Of a DNA stretch of 64,000 nt, positions 28,906-37,994 are shown one piece after another. The first letter of the stretch is position 1. Each line of letters starts with the position of its first letter. This DNA comes from Deferribacteres bacterium (GTDB lineage Bacteria; Zhuqueibacterota; Zhuqueibacteria; Zhuqueibacterales; Geothermadaptataceae), in assembly GCA_020633675.1 (NCBI GenBank), contig JACKDE010000003.1, positions 682,001 through 746,000 of the forward strand, given 5' to 3'. The notes beneath the pieces were generated by a model, which searched no databases, was not told the DNA's origin, and saw nothing but the letters and a program-made list of their open reading frames with translations. The translations under genes were made by a program, and so were the position numbers.

Positions 28906-29016
28906 GTTTTCACTGTACAAATTTAGCCGATACGATCAAAACAATCCAAAATAGCTGCGCTTGCTAACGGTGCTCGATGCAAATTAGTCATCAGCTAGCT
29001 TCATCCCATTTATGGA

Positions 29017-29062
29017 GAAAAGGGCCTTGTGCATGGATTGAACGCGCACACGGCCCTTTTTC
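29017..29062. terminator. Bidirectional rho-independent terminator
   Basis: A long stem (GAAAAGGGCCTTGTGC / GCACACGGCCCTTTTTC, one mismatch) is flanked by A and T runs. It lies between a plus-strand and a minus-strand gene that converge, so it can end transcription from both sides. Confidence 0.85.
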
Positions 29063-29080
29063 ATATCAGCCCTTGCTTTA

Positions 29081-32074
29081 TCAGCGCCGGTTTTCGCGCG
29101 CTTTTACTTCAAAACGCTCACTTGCCGACACACCGTTGGCAGTTATTTCCACAACAAACTTGCCGGGACGCAGATAAAATTTGCCATTGTCCGCGGCTTT
29201 ATATGGCTTAAACTTCTTATCAGATGCTGCTGCAGCCTGCAGTGCGTTGCCGTAGACTGACGCCTTTGTCGAATCGACCGACAGATCATATTTGAAATAG
29301 TTCAATCCACGCTCACTCGCATCACTCAACTCCGCTACGGTTAAGCCTTCATCCGTTTTGATGCGAATGGTTGCGGTCACATCACGATTCACATAGAACG
29401 CAATTTCGCTTTCCGGCTCGTTCGGCTCTGAAAAACTCGAATTCATTCTGCCCCAATTTTCTGAATAGTTCGCCGCCCTGATCGGAAAAACATGCACTGT
29501 TTTTGCCAGCATGCCTTCGGTTAGCTGTTGAATGTGATCAACATCGGCGATAAAAATCGAGCGTCCGTGCGTGCCCACAACCAAATCCTTTTCGCGCTCG
29601 TGCACCACCAAATCATGCACCGGAACATGCGGCATGTCTTTAAAAAGCCCCATAAAAGTCGCACCGCTATCGAGCGAGACGTACAGCCCGTGATCCGTGC
29701 CGACATACAGGACGCTGGCATTTTCAGGATCTTCCCGCACCACATTGATCGGCTCCTGCGGCAGCGCGCTACTCAAATCCTGCCAGGTTTTTCCGTAATC
29801 TTTCGAACGATACAAATACGCATTAAAATCGTCGAAACGATAGCCGTTAAGTGCCACATACACGGTTGCCGTGTCATGGCTGGAGGCTTCGACACGCGAC
29901 ACCCATAAATTTTGCGGCAGCTCGTCTGAAACACGCTGCCAGGAAAAGCCGCCATCCCGGGTGACATGCACCAGGCCATCATCACTCCCCGTATAAAGCA
30001 GTCCAAAACGGAATGGCGACTCGCTGATTGTGGTCAACGTGCCGTACGGTACATCCCCAACGCGACCGCCCTGAGTCAAATCTCCGGAGATCGGTTGCAG
30101 CGTTTCGCCCTTATCCATCGACCGGAAAAGTTTGTTGGCGCCTATGTACAGGATGTCCTGGCTGTGGCGCGACAACAAGATTGGCGTCTGCCAGTTGAAT
30201 CGCAGCGGCCGTTCGCCGAGCTCGTGCTGTGGCCGGATCGACTTGCGAGCCCCGGTTACCTTGTCAATTCTGGCATAAAAGCCAAATTGCGAGCCAGTAT
30301 AAATCGTACGATTATCACGGAAATCGATCTGCACTTGCATGCCATCACCGCCGTAATAACGCTTATAAGGATACTCGCCACTCGCATACCAACCCGTGCC
30401 GCCTTCATACGTGCTCGGGCCGCCCCACACACCATTATCCTGCAAGCCACCGTACACATTGTAAGGCTCGGCCATATCCACTGCGACAGTATAAAACTGG
30501 CCGACCGATGGCGTATTCGCCTTGAACCAGTTGTCGCCATCGTCATAGCTGATATTAATGCCGCCATCGTTGCCGTTGATCAGGTGACCGTTTTTTTCCG
30601 GATTCAGCCATAACGCATGGTGGTCAGCATGCACCCCAGCCTTGCCGATCGACTTGAAAGTTTTGCCGCCATCATCCGAGCGGATGATGGGCACGCCGAG
30701 CAGATAAACGCGTTCAGAATCCTGAGGCGCCACCCGTACTTCGCCAAAATAATAGCCATAAGAATAAAACAAGCCATCGAGATAATCTTCGTGTGTGCGC
30801 TTCCAGGTTGCGCCACCATCGTCGGAACGATACAGTTCCGCGCCGATAACCGGTGTATCGAACAGCAAACTGTTGGCGTCTTCGACGTACTCTACCAAAG
30901 CAATCGGCTCAATTTTGCCATCTTGCACCATCTTCTTCACGACCTTGACCGAGTATTTTTCCGGAAAATTATACGCTTCGAGATACTCGGTTATTTCGTC
31001 ATCGCTGAGTTGCAAAAAAGCATCGCTTGACATCACACGCAGCGAATCTTTGCTCAGAGCAATCTCTTCATCATCCGCTTCTTTTGGCCTGCGGTACTGG
31101 TTGTCTAGTGCAGCATAGAGAATATTCGAATCTCCCGGATAAACGGCCACGCCAATGCGGCCGACGCCGTTGCCCACAGGGAAACCACTTTCTTCTGTGG
31201 TGATCAGGTCCCAGCTCTCGCCGCCATCAGTGCTTTTGTAAATGCCGGAACCTGCGCCGCTTTCAACAAAATTCCATGCATAGCGTGCACGGTGCCAGGC
31301 TGCAGCATACAGCACATCCGGATCGTTCGGATCGATCACCAAATCGACCACACCAGTGGTATCGTCGACAAAAAGTGTTTTTTCCCAGGTCTGGCCACCA
31401 TCTGTGGTTTTGTACACACCGCGCTCTTCATTAAAAGAATAGAGATGACCGAGTGCAGCGACCCAGGCCGTATTCGGATCATCCGGGTGCAAGACGATGC
31501 GCCCGATATGGTGCGTCTCCGCCAAACCGAGATGACGCCAGTTTTTTCCGCCATCTTCGCTTTTGTAAATGCCGGTGCCGGAATAGGATGAGCGACTGGA
31601 ATTATTCTCGCCGGTACCGACCCAAATGGCGCCACTCTGCCAGTCGACTGCAATATCGCCGATAGTCATCACAGCTTCTTCGTCAAATATCGGCGTGAAA
31701 CTGATGCCGTTGCTGGTGGTTTTCCACAAACCGCCGGAAGCATAGGCCACATAAAACTGTGTTGGATCAGCAGGATTAGCATCAATATCAACGACGCGGC
31801 CGCTCATGATGGTCGGACCGACATTGCGCAACGAAACGTTCCTCAGCAGGGAATTTTGTTGCATCGCAAGGCGCTGATCGAATGCTTGCAAACGCATCTC
31901 GGCAGGTGTGGCTGCCGTTGCACCGTGCGTACCGACATCCGCAACTTCGGATTTGGTAGCTCTCTCAGCTTCCGCTTCCTTGACGCGCTCCGAAAAAGGC
32001 TGACTAAGCCGAAAAAGGATCACTACCACGATAGCAATCACTGCCACGATACTAAATATCATTTTTTGAGACAT
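29081..32074 (-). CDS. Membrane-anchored sortilin/VPS10-like BNR propeller protein
   Basis: 997 residues. The N-terminus has a single hydrophobic anchor (MIFSIVAVIAIVVVILF), so most of the protein is probably periplasmic or surface exposed. The body is full of Asp boxes: SEDGGKNW, TTDGGQTW, STDGGESW, SDDGGATW, SKDYGKTW. The phrase LRNVGPTIMSGRVVDID and the overall length match the bacterial sortilin-like 'glycosyl hydrolase BNR' family of about 1000 residues. The C-terminal ~130 residues form an Ig-like domain ending FVVEITANGVSASERFEV. Despite family annotations as glycosidases, no catalytic acids can be assigned. It has no type IX sorting domain, unlike the other BNR proteins here. Confidence 0.87.
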   Translation of the reverse strand: MSQKMIFSIVAVIAIVVVILFRLSQPFSERVKEAEAERATKSEVADVGTHGATAATPAEMRLQAFDQRLAMQQNSLLRNVSLRNVGPTIMSGRVVDIDANPADPTQFYVAYASGGLWKTTSNGISFTPIFDEEAVMTIGDIAVDWQSGAIWVGTGENNSSRSSYSGTGIYKSEDGGKNWRHLGLAETHHIGRIVLHPDDPNTAWVAALGHLYSFNEERGVYKTTDGGQTWEKTLFVDDTTGVVDLVIDPNDPDVLYAAAWHRARYAWNFVESGAGSGIYKSTDGGESWDLITTEESGFPVGNGVGRIGVAVYPGDSNILYAALDNQYRRPKEADDEEIALSKDSLRVMSSDAFLQLSDDEITEYLEAYNFPEKYSVKVVKKMVQDGKIEPIALVEYVEDANSLLFDTPVIGAELYRSDDGGATWKRTHEDYLDGLFYSYGYYFGEVRVAPQDSERVYLLGVPIIRSDDGGKTFKSIGKAGVHADHHALWLNPEKNGHLINGNDGGINISYDDGDNWFKANTPSVGQFYTVAVDMAEPYNVYGGLQDNGVWGGPSTYEGGTGWYASGEYPYKRYYGGDGMQVQIDFRDNRTIYTGSQFGFYARIDKVTGARKSIRPQHELGERPLRFNWQTPILLSRHSQDILYIGANKLFRSMDKGETLQPISGDLTQGGRVGDVPYGTLTTISESPFRFGLLYTGSDDGLVHVTRDGGFSWQRVSDELPQNLWVSRVEASSHDTATVYVALNGYRFDDFNAYLYRSKDYGKTWQDLSSALPQEPINVVREDPENASVLYVGTDHGLYVSLDSGATFMGLFKDMPHVPVHDLVVHEREKDLVVGTHGRSIFIADVDHIQQLTEGMLAKTVHVFPIRAANYSENWGRMNSSFSEPNEPESEIAFYVNRDVTATIRIKTDEGLTVAELSDASERGLNYFKYDLSVDSTKASVYGNALQAAAASDKKFKPYKAADNGKFYLRPGKFVVEITANGVSASERFEVKARENRR

Positions 32075-33144
32075 GAAAAAACGCTCCGGATTAAGAATAA
32101 AAAATATATCAGATTTGGATGAGAAGGATCATTGGGAGTGAAACATAATTTACAAGATTATGCTTCCACAATCAAACAAAAAGACAGCACAATTGTGAAC
32201 TTTTGCAGACTTCCGGGATACCTAAATACTACAGCATTTCATCGTTTGTGCTGATCGATTTTGATGCTTTCGTGTTCAGCAACAATATGCTATTCCAATC
32301 TCAGCGCTTTAAATGATTATCCCATTTTTGTATAGAAAGGCAGCATGCCACGAGATATTCCTGGACTTGAAGCGAGGAACTTATGGGTACTCCGAAAGTT
32401 GAAAAAAGTGATCATCCCTTTTAAATTTTGGTGTTATCTGAATGATGTACCGGTGATCGCTCTCACAGGGCGGCATTTCCCCTCCAAGAAATCAGTCCTT
32501 CCTCCCACTCCGCCTATTATAACGATTCGATGATGATCTGATTTAAATCCATGCTCATTGGCAAACAAGGATTCCATAACTTCTGCTTTTTTCGGGAAGA
32601 TGCAAAATTACAGCGTCTTTTAAAGCAGGTCAGCGAAGAACTTTGATTCCTCAATGTTTATGAAAGCATCTGATTTCGGATACTGGCGACAGGAGGTTGC
32701 CGGTTAATCGTGCTTAGCCGATCATACCGAAATGACGAAAGGCCTCTTTCCTGCAAAGTGGCCTTTCTTTTTATCAACTTCGGACGTTGATTCAATTTCA
32801 TGCTGAAAGCACAAGACAAAATGCGCTGCCGTTTAAAGCGTCAATTGCTTTGGGTGCTAAACAAGAGGTGCATTCGGGAGCAAGTTCGGTTGATGGGCGG
32901 AGCCCCTGGAGCCTTGCTCCTGGATGCCATTTTACTGAACAGAAGATTTGGGATGCTTTGTATAGGCGCCCAAGTTCGGTGGGAACTGTCAAGAGTGATT
33001 CTTTTCATTTTGAGCACTTCGATTGTACTCAGGATAAACTCTGCGAAGAATCTCATTTTGAGCTTGGATTCTGAGACTCTTCATCGCTTCACTTATCAGA
33101 ATGACACACTCCATATTTTTTCGACAGTCTCGAATGCGGTGCCG
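32075..33144. other. 1070-base intergenic region with orphan terminator and repeat-like tail
   Basis: No gene with a recognisable family lies here. Plus-strand open frames of 62 to 135 codons (from 32345, 32787 and 32800) have odd composition, overlap one another and lack good ribosome-binding sites. The 3' third (about 32960-33130) has the feel of interspersed repeats (CATTTTGAGCACTTCGATTGT, then GAATCTCATTTTGAG). A strong hairpin at 32738-32772 is treated separately. The region separates the sortilin-like gene from the kinase gene. Confidence 0.5.
32738..32772 (+). terminator. Orphan rho-independent terminator
   Basis: AAAGGCC pairs with GGCCTTT (with an additional inner CTTT/AAAG pairing), followed by CTTTTT. 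It is oriented for plus-strand transcription, yet no plus-strand gene is recognised in the 660 bases upstream. It might end a small RNA or an unrecognised short gene. Confidence 0.65.
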
Positions 33145-34167
33145 TTATCGCATCAGGTAAAACAACAGCACGCGCACAATCATGTAAATCAGTACGATGA
33201 AAATTAAAAACTTGTATCGCAGCAGCCAGCGCCAGATTTTGTCGAACGGATTATCGCGGTAGGCAGTAACCGTTTCATCGTTAAGAAAGCGCTCGATGTC
33301 TGCCGCCAACTCAGAGGCGTTTGCATAGCGCTGCTCCCGGGGCTCGGCCATCGCATGCCGAATGATCGCTTGCAATCGCTTTGGCGCTTTGTCCTTTGCC
33401 TGACTTTCAATCTTTTGAAACGGGTGGCTCCCTGTCAATACAAATTGCAGGATCGCACCCAAAGCGTACACATCGGCACGCTGGTCCAATCGATTATTTT
33501 CGCCGCGCGCCTGCTCGGGCGCCATATAATCCGGCGTGCCTAAAACAGCACCAACCTGTGTAGCGAGTCCGGACCCGCCATCAGTTTTGTCCTGAAAAGC
33601 CGCGCCGGGCTCTGGCATGGCCATCCTGGTTTCTGATGCTTTTTCCTCACCCAAAATCTTCGCCAGCCCCCAATCCATCACCAATACCTCGCCAAATGCG
33701 CCGACCATGATATTCGCAGGCTTCAAATCGCGGTGAATGATATTCTGCGCGTGCGCAAATGCGACCGCCTCACAAATTTTCTGAAAAAGCCGCAGCCTTT
33801 CCGGCAAGGCGCGCGCTGTTTGACAGAATACGTCCAGCCGTTCTCCCTGCACCAGCTTCATCGCGTAAAACATGCGGCCGTCCGGCAAGATACCGACATC
33901 ATGTATCGGCACGATACCCGGATGTTCGAGCCGTGCAATGACCTGCGCTTCCTGCTGCATGCGCTCAGCAAACTGTGTTTCTTGCAGGCTGTCATCCATC
34001 ACTTTCAGCGCAACTTCGCGATCGAGGGAACTGTCGTGGGCGCGAAAGACCGTGCCCATCCCACCTTCGGCAATTTTGGACAGGATGCGATAGCGCGTGC
34101 CTTCGAAATCAGGCACATCGACGATCGATTGCAAGCGGGAAAGAGCGCGATCGGAAAGTTGGGTCAT
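33145..34167 (-). CDS. Membrane-anchored Ser/Thr protein kinase (Hanks type)
   Basis: About 340 residues. Kinase subdomains are complete: glycine loop IAEGGMGTVF, lysine in EVALKVMD, catalytic loop IIHRDLKPANIMV, VMDWGLAK (DWG in place of the usual DFG), GTPDYMAPEQARGE and the RADVYALGAIL segment. The C-terminus is a single membrane helix (YKFLIFIVLIYMIVRVLLFY) with almost nothing after it, so there is no periplasmic sensor domain. The start at 34167 is 10 bases after the upstream sigma factor stop; a longer frame to 34239 overlaps it. Kinase and ECF factor pairing implies a phosphorylation-controlled transcription switch, as known for ECF groups linked to STPKs. Confidence 0.92.
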   Translation of the reverse strand: MTQLSDRALSRLQSIVDVPDFEGTRYRILSKIAEGGMGTVFRAHDSSLDREVALKVMDDSLQETQFAERMQQEAQVIARLEHPGIVPIHDVGILPDGRMFYAMKLVQGERLDVFCQTARALPERLRLFQKICEAVAFAHAQNIIHRDLKPANIMVGAFGEVLVMDWGLAKILGEEKASETRMAMPEPGAAFQDKTDGGSGLATQVGAVLGTPDYMAPEQARGENNRLDQRADVYALGAILQFVLTGSHPFQKIESQAKDKAPKRLQAIIRHAMAEPREQRYANASELAADIERFLNDETVTAYRDNPFDKIWRWLLRYKFLIFIVLIYMIVRVLLFYLMR

Positions 34168-34177
34168 TTCAAAATTC

Positions 34178-34942
34178 TCATTCAGGGGATATCGATATGC
34201 CGAGCAGTGAACGCGCTTCCAGTCGGAATTCTTCTTCACTGACGGTCAGTTCACGCAGTTTATTGAGCACAATCTGTCGGAACTGCCGGCGTGTGGCAGC
34301 GAGATAATTGGTAACTTGGGTAACCGGCAGATTGAATTCTGCAGCCAACGCATCATAGGTTTCGCGCACATCATTCTGCAAATCATAGCGCTGAAACAGT
34401 TCGAACTGCAATGATTTGCCTTTCAATGTCAGCTCGCTTTTCAGCGCTTGCACCGCCACGCTGAAAAAATGCCGCAACCATTCGCGCTCGAAAAACTGTT
34501 CCGGTGTGGTATCATCGGCAACTTCAACACTTTGCAATTCACCGTCGGCATTCTCGAAATCGAGGGATTGAAACACAAATCCACCACCGCGCTTGATACG
34601 TTGTTCAGCCTTGTTTTCATTGGCGATGAAGCCATCGAGGCAGGTGCGCAAAAAAGTCCGAAAACGCGCTTTTTGCGGCTCGTAGCGATCGAAATAATCC
34701 TTTTCTATGGCTTTGCTGAAAAAAGCCTGGGTTAAATCTTGTGCATCTTCGCCGGACTTGTTCCATTTCATGCGAATATAAAAGTAGATGGCCTTCCAGT
34801 AGGACTCCACGATCAATGAAAGCGCACGCTGGCGTTCATGTTCATCATCGCTGCGGGCGGCTAAAATCGCCGACCAGCGGGTTTTGGGAAATGCATTCTG
34901 ATCATGCAGATCATTGCTTTTTTGCAACACGCCTTTTTCCAA
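34178..34942 (-). CDS. ECF-type RNA polymerase sigma factor (kinase-linked group)
   Basis: 254 residues, longer than typical 180-200 residue ECF factors. Region 2 is visible in YFYIRMKWNKSGEDAQDLTQAFFSKAIEKDY, and region 4 in the C-terminal part with YDALAAEFNLPVTQVTNYLAATRRQFRQIV, a helix-turn-helix. Sigma factors of this shape often sit beside Ser/Thr kinases in Planctomycetes and related phyla, with no anti-sigma factor. That arrangement is seen here: the kinase gene follows by 10 bases and no anti-sigma gene is adjacent. Confidence 0.85.
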   Translation of the reverse strand: MEKGVLQKSNDLHDQNAFPKTRWSAILAARSDDEHERQRALSLIVESYWKAIYFYIRMKWNKSGEDAQDLTQAFFSKAIEKDYFDRYEPQKARFRTFLRTCLDGFIANENKAEQRIKRGGGFVFQSLDFENADGELQSVEVADDTTPEQFFEREWLRHFFSVAVQALKSELTLKGKSLQFELFQRYDLQNDVRETYDALAAEFNLPVTQVTNYLAATRRQFRQIVLNKLRELTVSEEEFRLEARSLLGISISPE

Positions 34943-35017
34943 TTTTTACTATCACATTTTCAAAAATGTAAAACAAAGCGCCTGAGGATGCAAGCATTTG
35001 CTGTGTTTTCGGCCATT

Positions 35018-36154
35018 TTAATAGCGCGGAACAGATGGATCGACCTCCCGACTCCAGGCATGCAATCCACCTTTGAGATGGCGCGCGGATGTCCAGCCGG
35101 CATTTTTCAGGATGTCCAGCGCGGTCAGTGAGCGCACGCCGGTGCGGCAAAATGCGATGACTTCCCGTTCCTGGCTGATCTCTCCTATCCTTTCCGGCAA
35201 TTCACCCAATGGAATGCAGACGGCGTCGGGAAGCGCAGCGATGTTCCATTCGTGCTGCTCACGCACATCAAGCAGCGTCACTGCTTTCTTTTCAATCATT
35301 TGCGCCAGCTCGGTTGCGGTCACCTCACGCTCCGGATCGACGCGATTAGCATCATCTGCGGTTACGCCACAAAATGCATCGTAATCGATCAGATCATGCT
35401 GGCTGGGCTGTTCGCTACAAATCGGACAATCCGGATCTTTGCGTAGCCGCACTTCGCGGAATTGCATTGCCAGCGCATCGTACAACAAAAGTCGCCCGAT
35501 AAGCGTCTCGCCTTTGCCGAGAATGAGCTTGATTGCTTCTGTGGCTTGAATCACGCCGATGACGCCGGGCAGTACGCCCAAAACGCCGGCTTCCGCACAA
35601 TTTGGCATCAGCCCCGGCGGCGGCGGCTGCGGATACAGGCAGCGATAACATGGTCCGCGCTGTGCATCGAAGACACTGGCCTGTCCTTCAAAGCGAAAAA
35701 TGCTGCCGTACACGTTTGGCTTGCCAAGCAGCACACACACATCATTGACGAGATAGCGGGTTGGGAAATTATCTGTGCCATCGATCACAAGGTCGTACCC
35801 AGCAACGATTTCTTTTGCATTGTCCGCACGCAAAGCCGAACTGTGCAATCGAACGTCTACATGCGGATTGCAATCTGCGATAAATTGTCTGGCGGATTCC
35901 AGCTTCGATAGGCTCACATTGCCGGTTTTATGGATCACCTGCCGCTGCAAATTTGACAGATCAACCACATCGAAATCAACTATGCCGAGCGTTCCTACCC
36001 CGGCTGCCGCAAGATACATCGCAACCGGCGCGCCGAGCCCACCCGCACCGACCAGCAATACTCTTCCAGCCTTCAACTTTTCCTGGCCTTCGAGCGCCAC
36101 TTCTGGCAGAATAATATGGCGACTATAACGTAAAACTTCATCACGGTTCAGCAT
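35018..36154 (-). CDS. moeB: MoeB/ThiF-type adenylyltransferase with C-terminal rhodanese domain
   Basis: About 378 residues. The E1-like domain (residues 1-250) opens MLNRDEVLRYSRHIILPEV and has the ATP loop LVGAGGLGAPVAMYLAAAG, the DLSNLQRQ arginine-finger region, DGTDNFPTRYLVND and zinc cysteines CYRC and CPIC. The C-terminal rhodanese domain ends in the active-site loop FCRTGVRS. It adenylates the C-terminal Gly of MoaD- or ThiS-like proteins and may deliver sulfur for molybdopterin or thiamine. The ATG at 36154 lies only 6 bases from a heptanucleotide array and has no visible Shine-Dalgarno; the frame stays open through the array, so a longer product is possible. Confidence 0.92.
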   Translation of the reverse strand: MLNRDEVLRYSRHIILPEVALEGQEKLKAGRVLLVGAGGLGAPVAMYLAAAGVGTLGIVDFDVVDLSNLQRQVIHKTGNVSLSKLESARQFIADCNPHVDVRLHSSALRADNAKEIVAGYDLVIDGTDNFPTRYLVNDVCVLLGKPNVYGSIFRFEGQASVFDAQRGPCYRCLYPQPPPPGLMPNCAEAGVLGVLPGVIGVIQATEAIKLILGKGETLIGRLLLYDALAMQFREVRLRKDPDCPICSEQPSQHDLIDYDAFCGVTADDANRVDPEREVTATELAQMIEKKAVTLLDVREQHEWNIAALPDAVCIPLGELPERIGEISQEREVIAFCRTGVRSLTALDILKNAGWTSARHLKGGLHAWSREVDPSVPRY

Positions 36155-36160
36155 ATAATG

Positions 36161-36295
36161 GCTTTGTGCTTTGTGCTTTGTGCTTTGTGCTTTGTGCTTT
36201 GTGCTTTGTGCTTTGTGCTTTGTGCTTTGTGCTTTGTGCTTTGTGCTTTGTGCTTTGTGCTTTGTGCTTTGTGCTTTGTGCTTTGTGCTTTGTGC
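36161..36295. repeat. Heptanucleotide tandem repeat (GCTTTGT, about 19 copies)
   Basis: 135 bases consist of an apparently perfect 7-bp unit (GCTTTGT on plus, ACAAAGC on minus), 19 copies plus two bases. It begins 6 bases upstream of the moeB ATG on the minus strand and about 137 bases upstream of the HEAT-repeat gene on plus. Because 7 is not a multiple of 3, copy changes shift the frame of anything read through it. All frames are open on both strands within the array. Confidence 0.97.
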
Positions 36296-36431
36296 GCCAA
36301 TGTATCGGTCATTGAGCAAAGAAGCAAGGCTTTGCTTTGTCGGAACACGCTTGCATTTGAAGCTTGTGGCATTTATTCTGCAATTTTGTGAGACAGCAAT
36401 CAGCCCAAAGTGATCAGCAAAAATTTGTAAT

Positions 36432-37400
36432 ATGGCCAAAAATCAGGCGTTGAACAACAAACTCGAGCAGATTCAGCAGCTCCGGCAGGCTGCATCAACA
36501 CCGCAAACTGTTGCAGAGCTGCGCAAGCATTTGGCGGCCAAAACCAATGTCGTGGTCGCAAAGGCAGCAAGAGTAACGGCCGAAGCTAAGCTTGCTGATT
36601 TGCTGCCGGATTTGCGCGCTGCTTTTGTGCATTTTATGCAAAATGGCGAAAAAACCGATAAAGCCTGCATCGCCAAAATCGCGCTCATCAAAGCTTTGCG
36701 CAAGCTCGAAGACAGCGATCTTTCGCTGTTTGTGCAAGGCATCCGTTATCAGCAACTGGAGGCGTCGTTCGGCGGTAAAATCGATACTGCAGTCGATATC
36801 CGCTGCGAATGCGCGTACGCGCTGGTCGAGCAAGCCGCACCGGAGGCGCTAAATGAACTGATCACGCTCGCCTTTGATGCTGAGCTTGCTGCCCAGATTG
36901 CAGCGGTGCGCGCGATGGCCAGCACGGGCCGCTATGAATCTGAGCTATTGCTGCGTATGCTGGCGACATCGCGCGCCTGCGATCAGGTCGTCGTGGGTGA
37001 GTGTCTGGCCTGCCTGATGCAGCTCGCACCCGATACATCCTTTGATTTTGTCGCAGCGTATTTGTCCGATGCAGACGAAGCCTTGCAACAGGCGTCGGCA
37101 TTGGCGCTGGCGCAGACCCACAGCAGTAAGGCATTTGACATTTTGCGCGACCACTGGGACGATGCGCCCGGCTTCAAGCGGCGTTTGCTGATTTTGCCAT
37201 TTGCCACCTTGCGCTTGCCGGAAGCAGTCGACTTCCTGCTCAATACCGTTGAGTTTGAGCCGGACACGCTGGCACGCGAAGCCGTACAGGCACTTAAAAT
37301 ATATCAGCATGACAACAATGTGACAAGCCGGCTGCGGGATATCGTCGCCGCTAAATCGAGCCACACCCTCAGTGAAGCCTGGAGGCGGATTTTTAGCTGA
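36432..37400 (+). CDS. HEAT-repeat protein
   Basis: 322 residues, almost wholly alpha-helical. Regular 30-40 residue helical hairpins are visible: IRCECAYALVEQAAPEALNELITLAFD, QIAAVRAMASTGRYESELLLRML, VGECLACLMQLAPDTSFDFVAAYL and LQQASALALAQTHSSKAFDIL. No signal peptide or enzyme motif is present, so it is a cytoplasmic scaffold of unknown partner. It is divergent from moeB; the intervening 277 bases include the heptanucleotide array. A small membrane-protein gene follows 135 bases later. Confidence 0.82.
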   Translation: MAKNQALNNKLEQIQQLRQAASTPQTVAELRKHLAAKTNVVVAKAARVTAEAKLADLLPDLRAAFVHFMQNGEKTDKACIAKIALIKALRKLEDSDLSLFVQGIRYQQLEASFGGKIDTAVDIRCECAYALVEQAAPEALNELITLAFDAELAAQIAAVRAMASTGRYESELLLRMLATSRACDQVVVGECLACLMQLAPDTSFDFVAAYLSDADEALQQASALALAQTHSSKAFDILRDHWDDAPGFKRRLLILPFATLRLPEAVDFLLNTVEFEPDTLAREAVQALKIYQHDNNVTSRLRDIVAAKSSHTLSEAWRRIFS

Positions 37401-37409
37401 GGCATTAGC

Positions 37410-37465
37410 ACCACGAAGGCTCATAGGCACGAAGGAAAAACTTTGTTTCTTCGGGACTTCGTGGT
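37410..37465. repeat. Intergenic palindromic element
   Basis: ACCACGAAG (37410-37418) and its exact complement CTTCGTGGT (37457-37465) bracket further GAAGG/CTTC pairing. Similar CACCACGAAG sequence appears alone at 39033-39042, and a related GCAAAGACGCGAAG string at about 40704-40730. This looks like a small interspersed repeat of the kind often found in intergenic DNA of these phyla. Confidence 0.55.
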
Positions 37466-37535
37466 TCATCTTCAGGCAAGATGTCAGTGAGTCAATTCAA
37501 TCGTTAAAACAGAATAATGAAAAGAGGGAAAAATT

Positions 37536-37994
37536 ATGGACAAAAGTCAACGCATGGCATTGGTGAGAATGCCGATCATTATCGGTGCAGCTTTTGTGAT
37601 TATTCGCGTCGCACTGGAGCTCGGCGGTATGAACAATATTGTCCCGAAAATCCTGGGCGTGGCCTGGCTGGACATTTTGGTGCCGATTTATCTGGCGTTC
37701 AAAATTAATGGAATGGGCATTGCCAAGCCATTTACGGCACTCATCAAATCGATGGCAACCTATGCGATACCAGTTAAATTATTGGTAGCGCTCAGTTACC
37801 TGCTCGCCCATGCTTTCCGATGGAGCGGTCCACGCTTTGGTGTTGCAAGCAGCCCAACCACCACAGCTTTTGAAGGCTTCGTCGGTATTCCACTAAACAT
37901 ATTCGTCGTCGCAGTAGTGACATCGCTGCTGGCGGCGGCCGTTTTCGGTGGCATCACCCTGTTTGTCGTGCAGCGGATGGGTAAATCAAAATAA
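37536..37994 (+). CDS. Small integral membrane protein of unknown function
   Basis: 152 residues with about four hydrophobic segments: MPIIIGAAFVIIRVALEL, an ILGVAWLDILVPIYLAF stretch, AIPVKLLVALSYLLAHAF and the C-terminal FVVAVVTSLLAAAVFGGITLFVV. It is preceded by AGAGGGAAAAATT, a good ribosome-binding site before the ATG at 37536. No family was recognised. It lies on the same strand after the HEAT-repeat gene. Composition and start support a real gene. Confidence 0.75.
   Translation: MDKSQRMALVRMPIIIGAAFVIIRVALELGGMNNIVPKILGVAWLDILVPIYLAFKINGMGIAKPFTALIKSMATYAIPVKLLVALSYLLAHAFRWSGPRFGVASSPTTTAFEGFVGIPLNIFVVAVVTSLLAAAVFGGITLFVVQRMGKSK

Noticed and set aside
29017..29062. Hairpin as a riboswitch or small RNA
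   Set aside because: It is a plain stem with A and T runs between converging genes, best read as a two-way terminator.
32345..33207. Plus-strand frames of 62-135 codons before the kinase gene
   Set aside because: Odd composition, overlap of frames and repeat-like sequence; not supported as genes.
36161..36295. CRISPR array
   Set aside because: The unit is 7 bp with no spacers, so it is a simple tandem repeat.
36158..36413. Plus-strand frames spelling repeated CFVLCAL and the minus-strand STKHKAQ frames
   Set aside because: They are translation of the 7-bp array in every frame, not genes.
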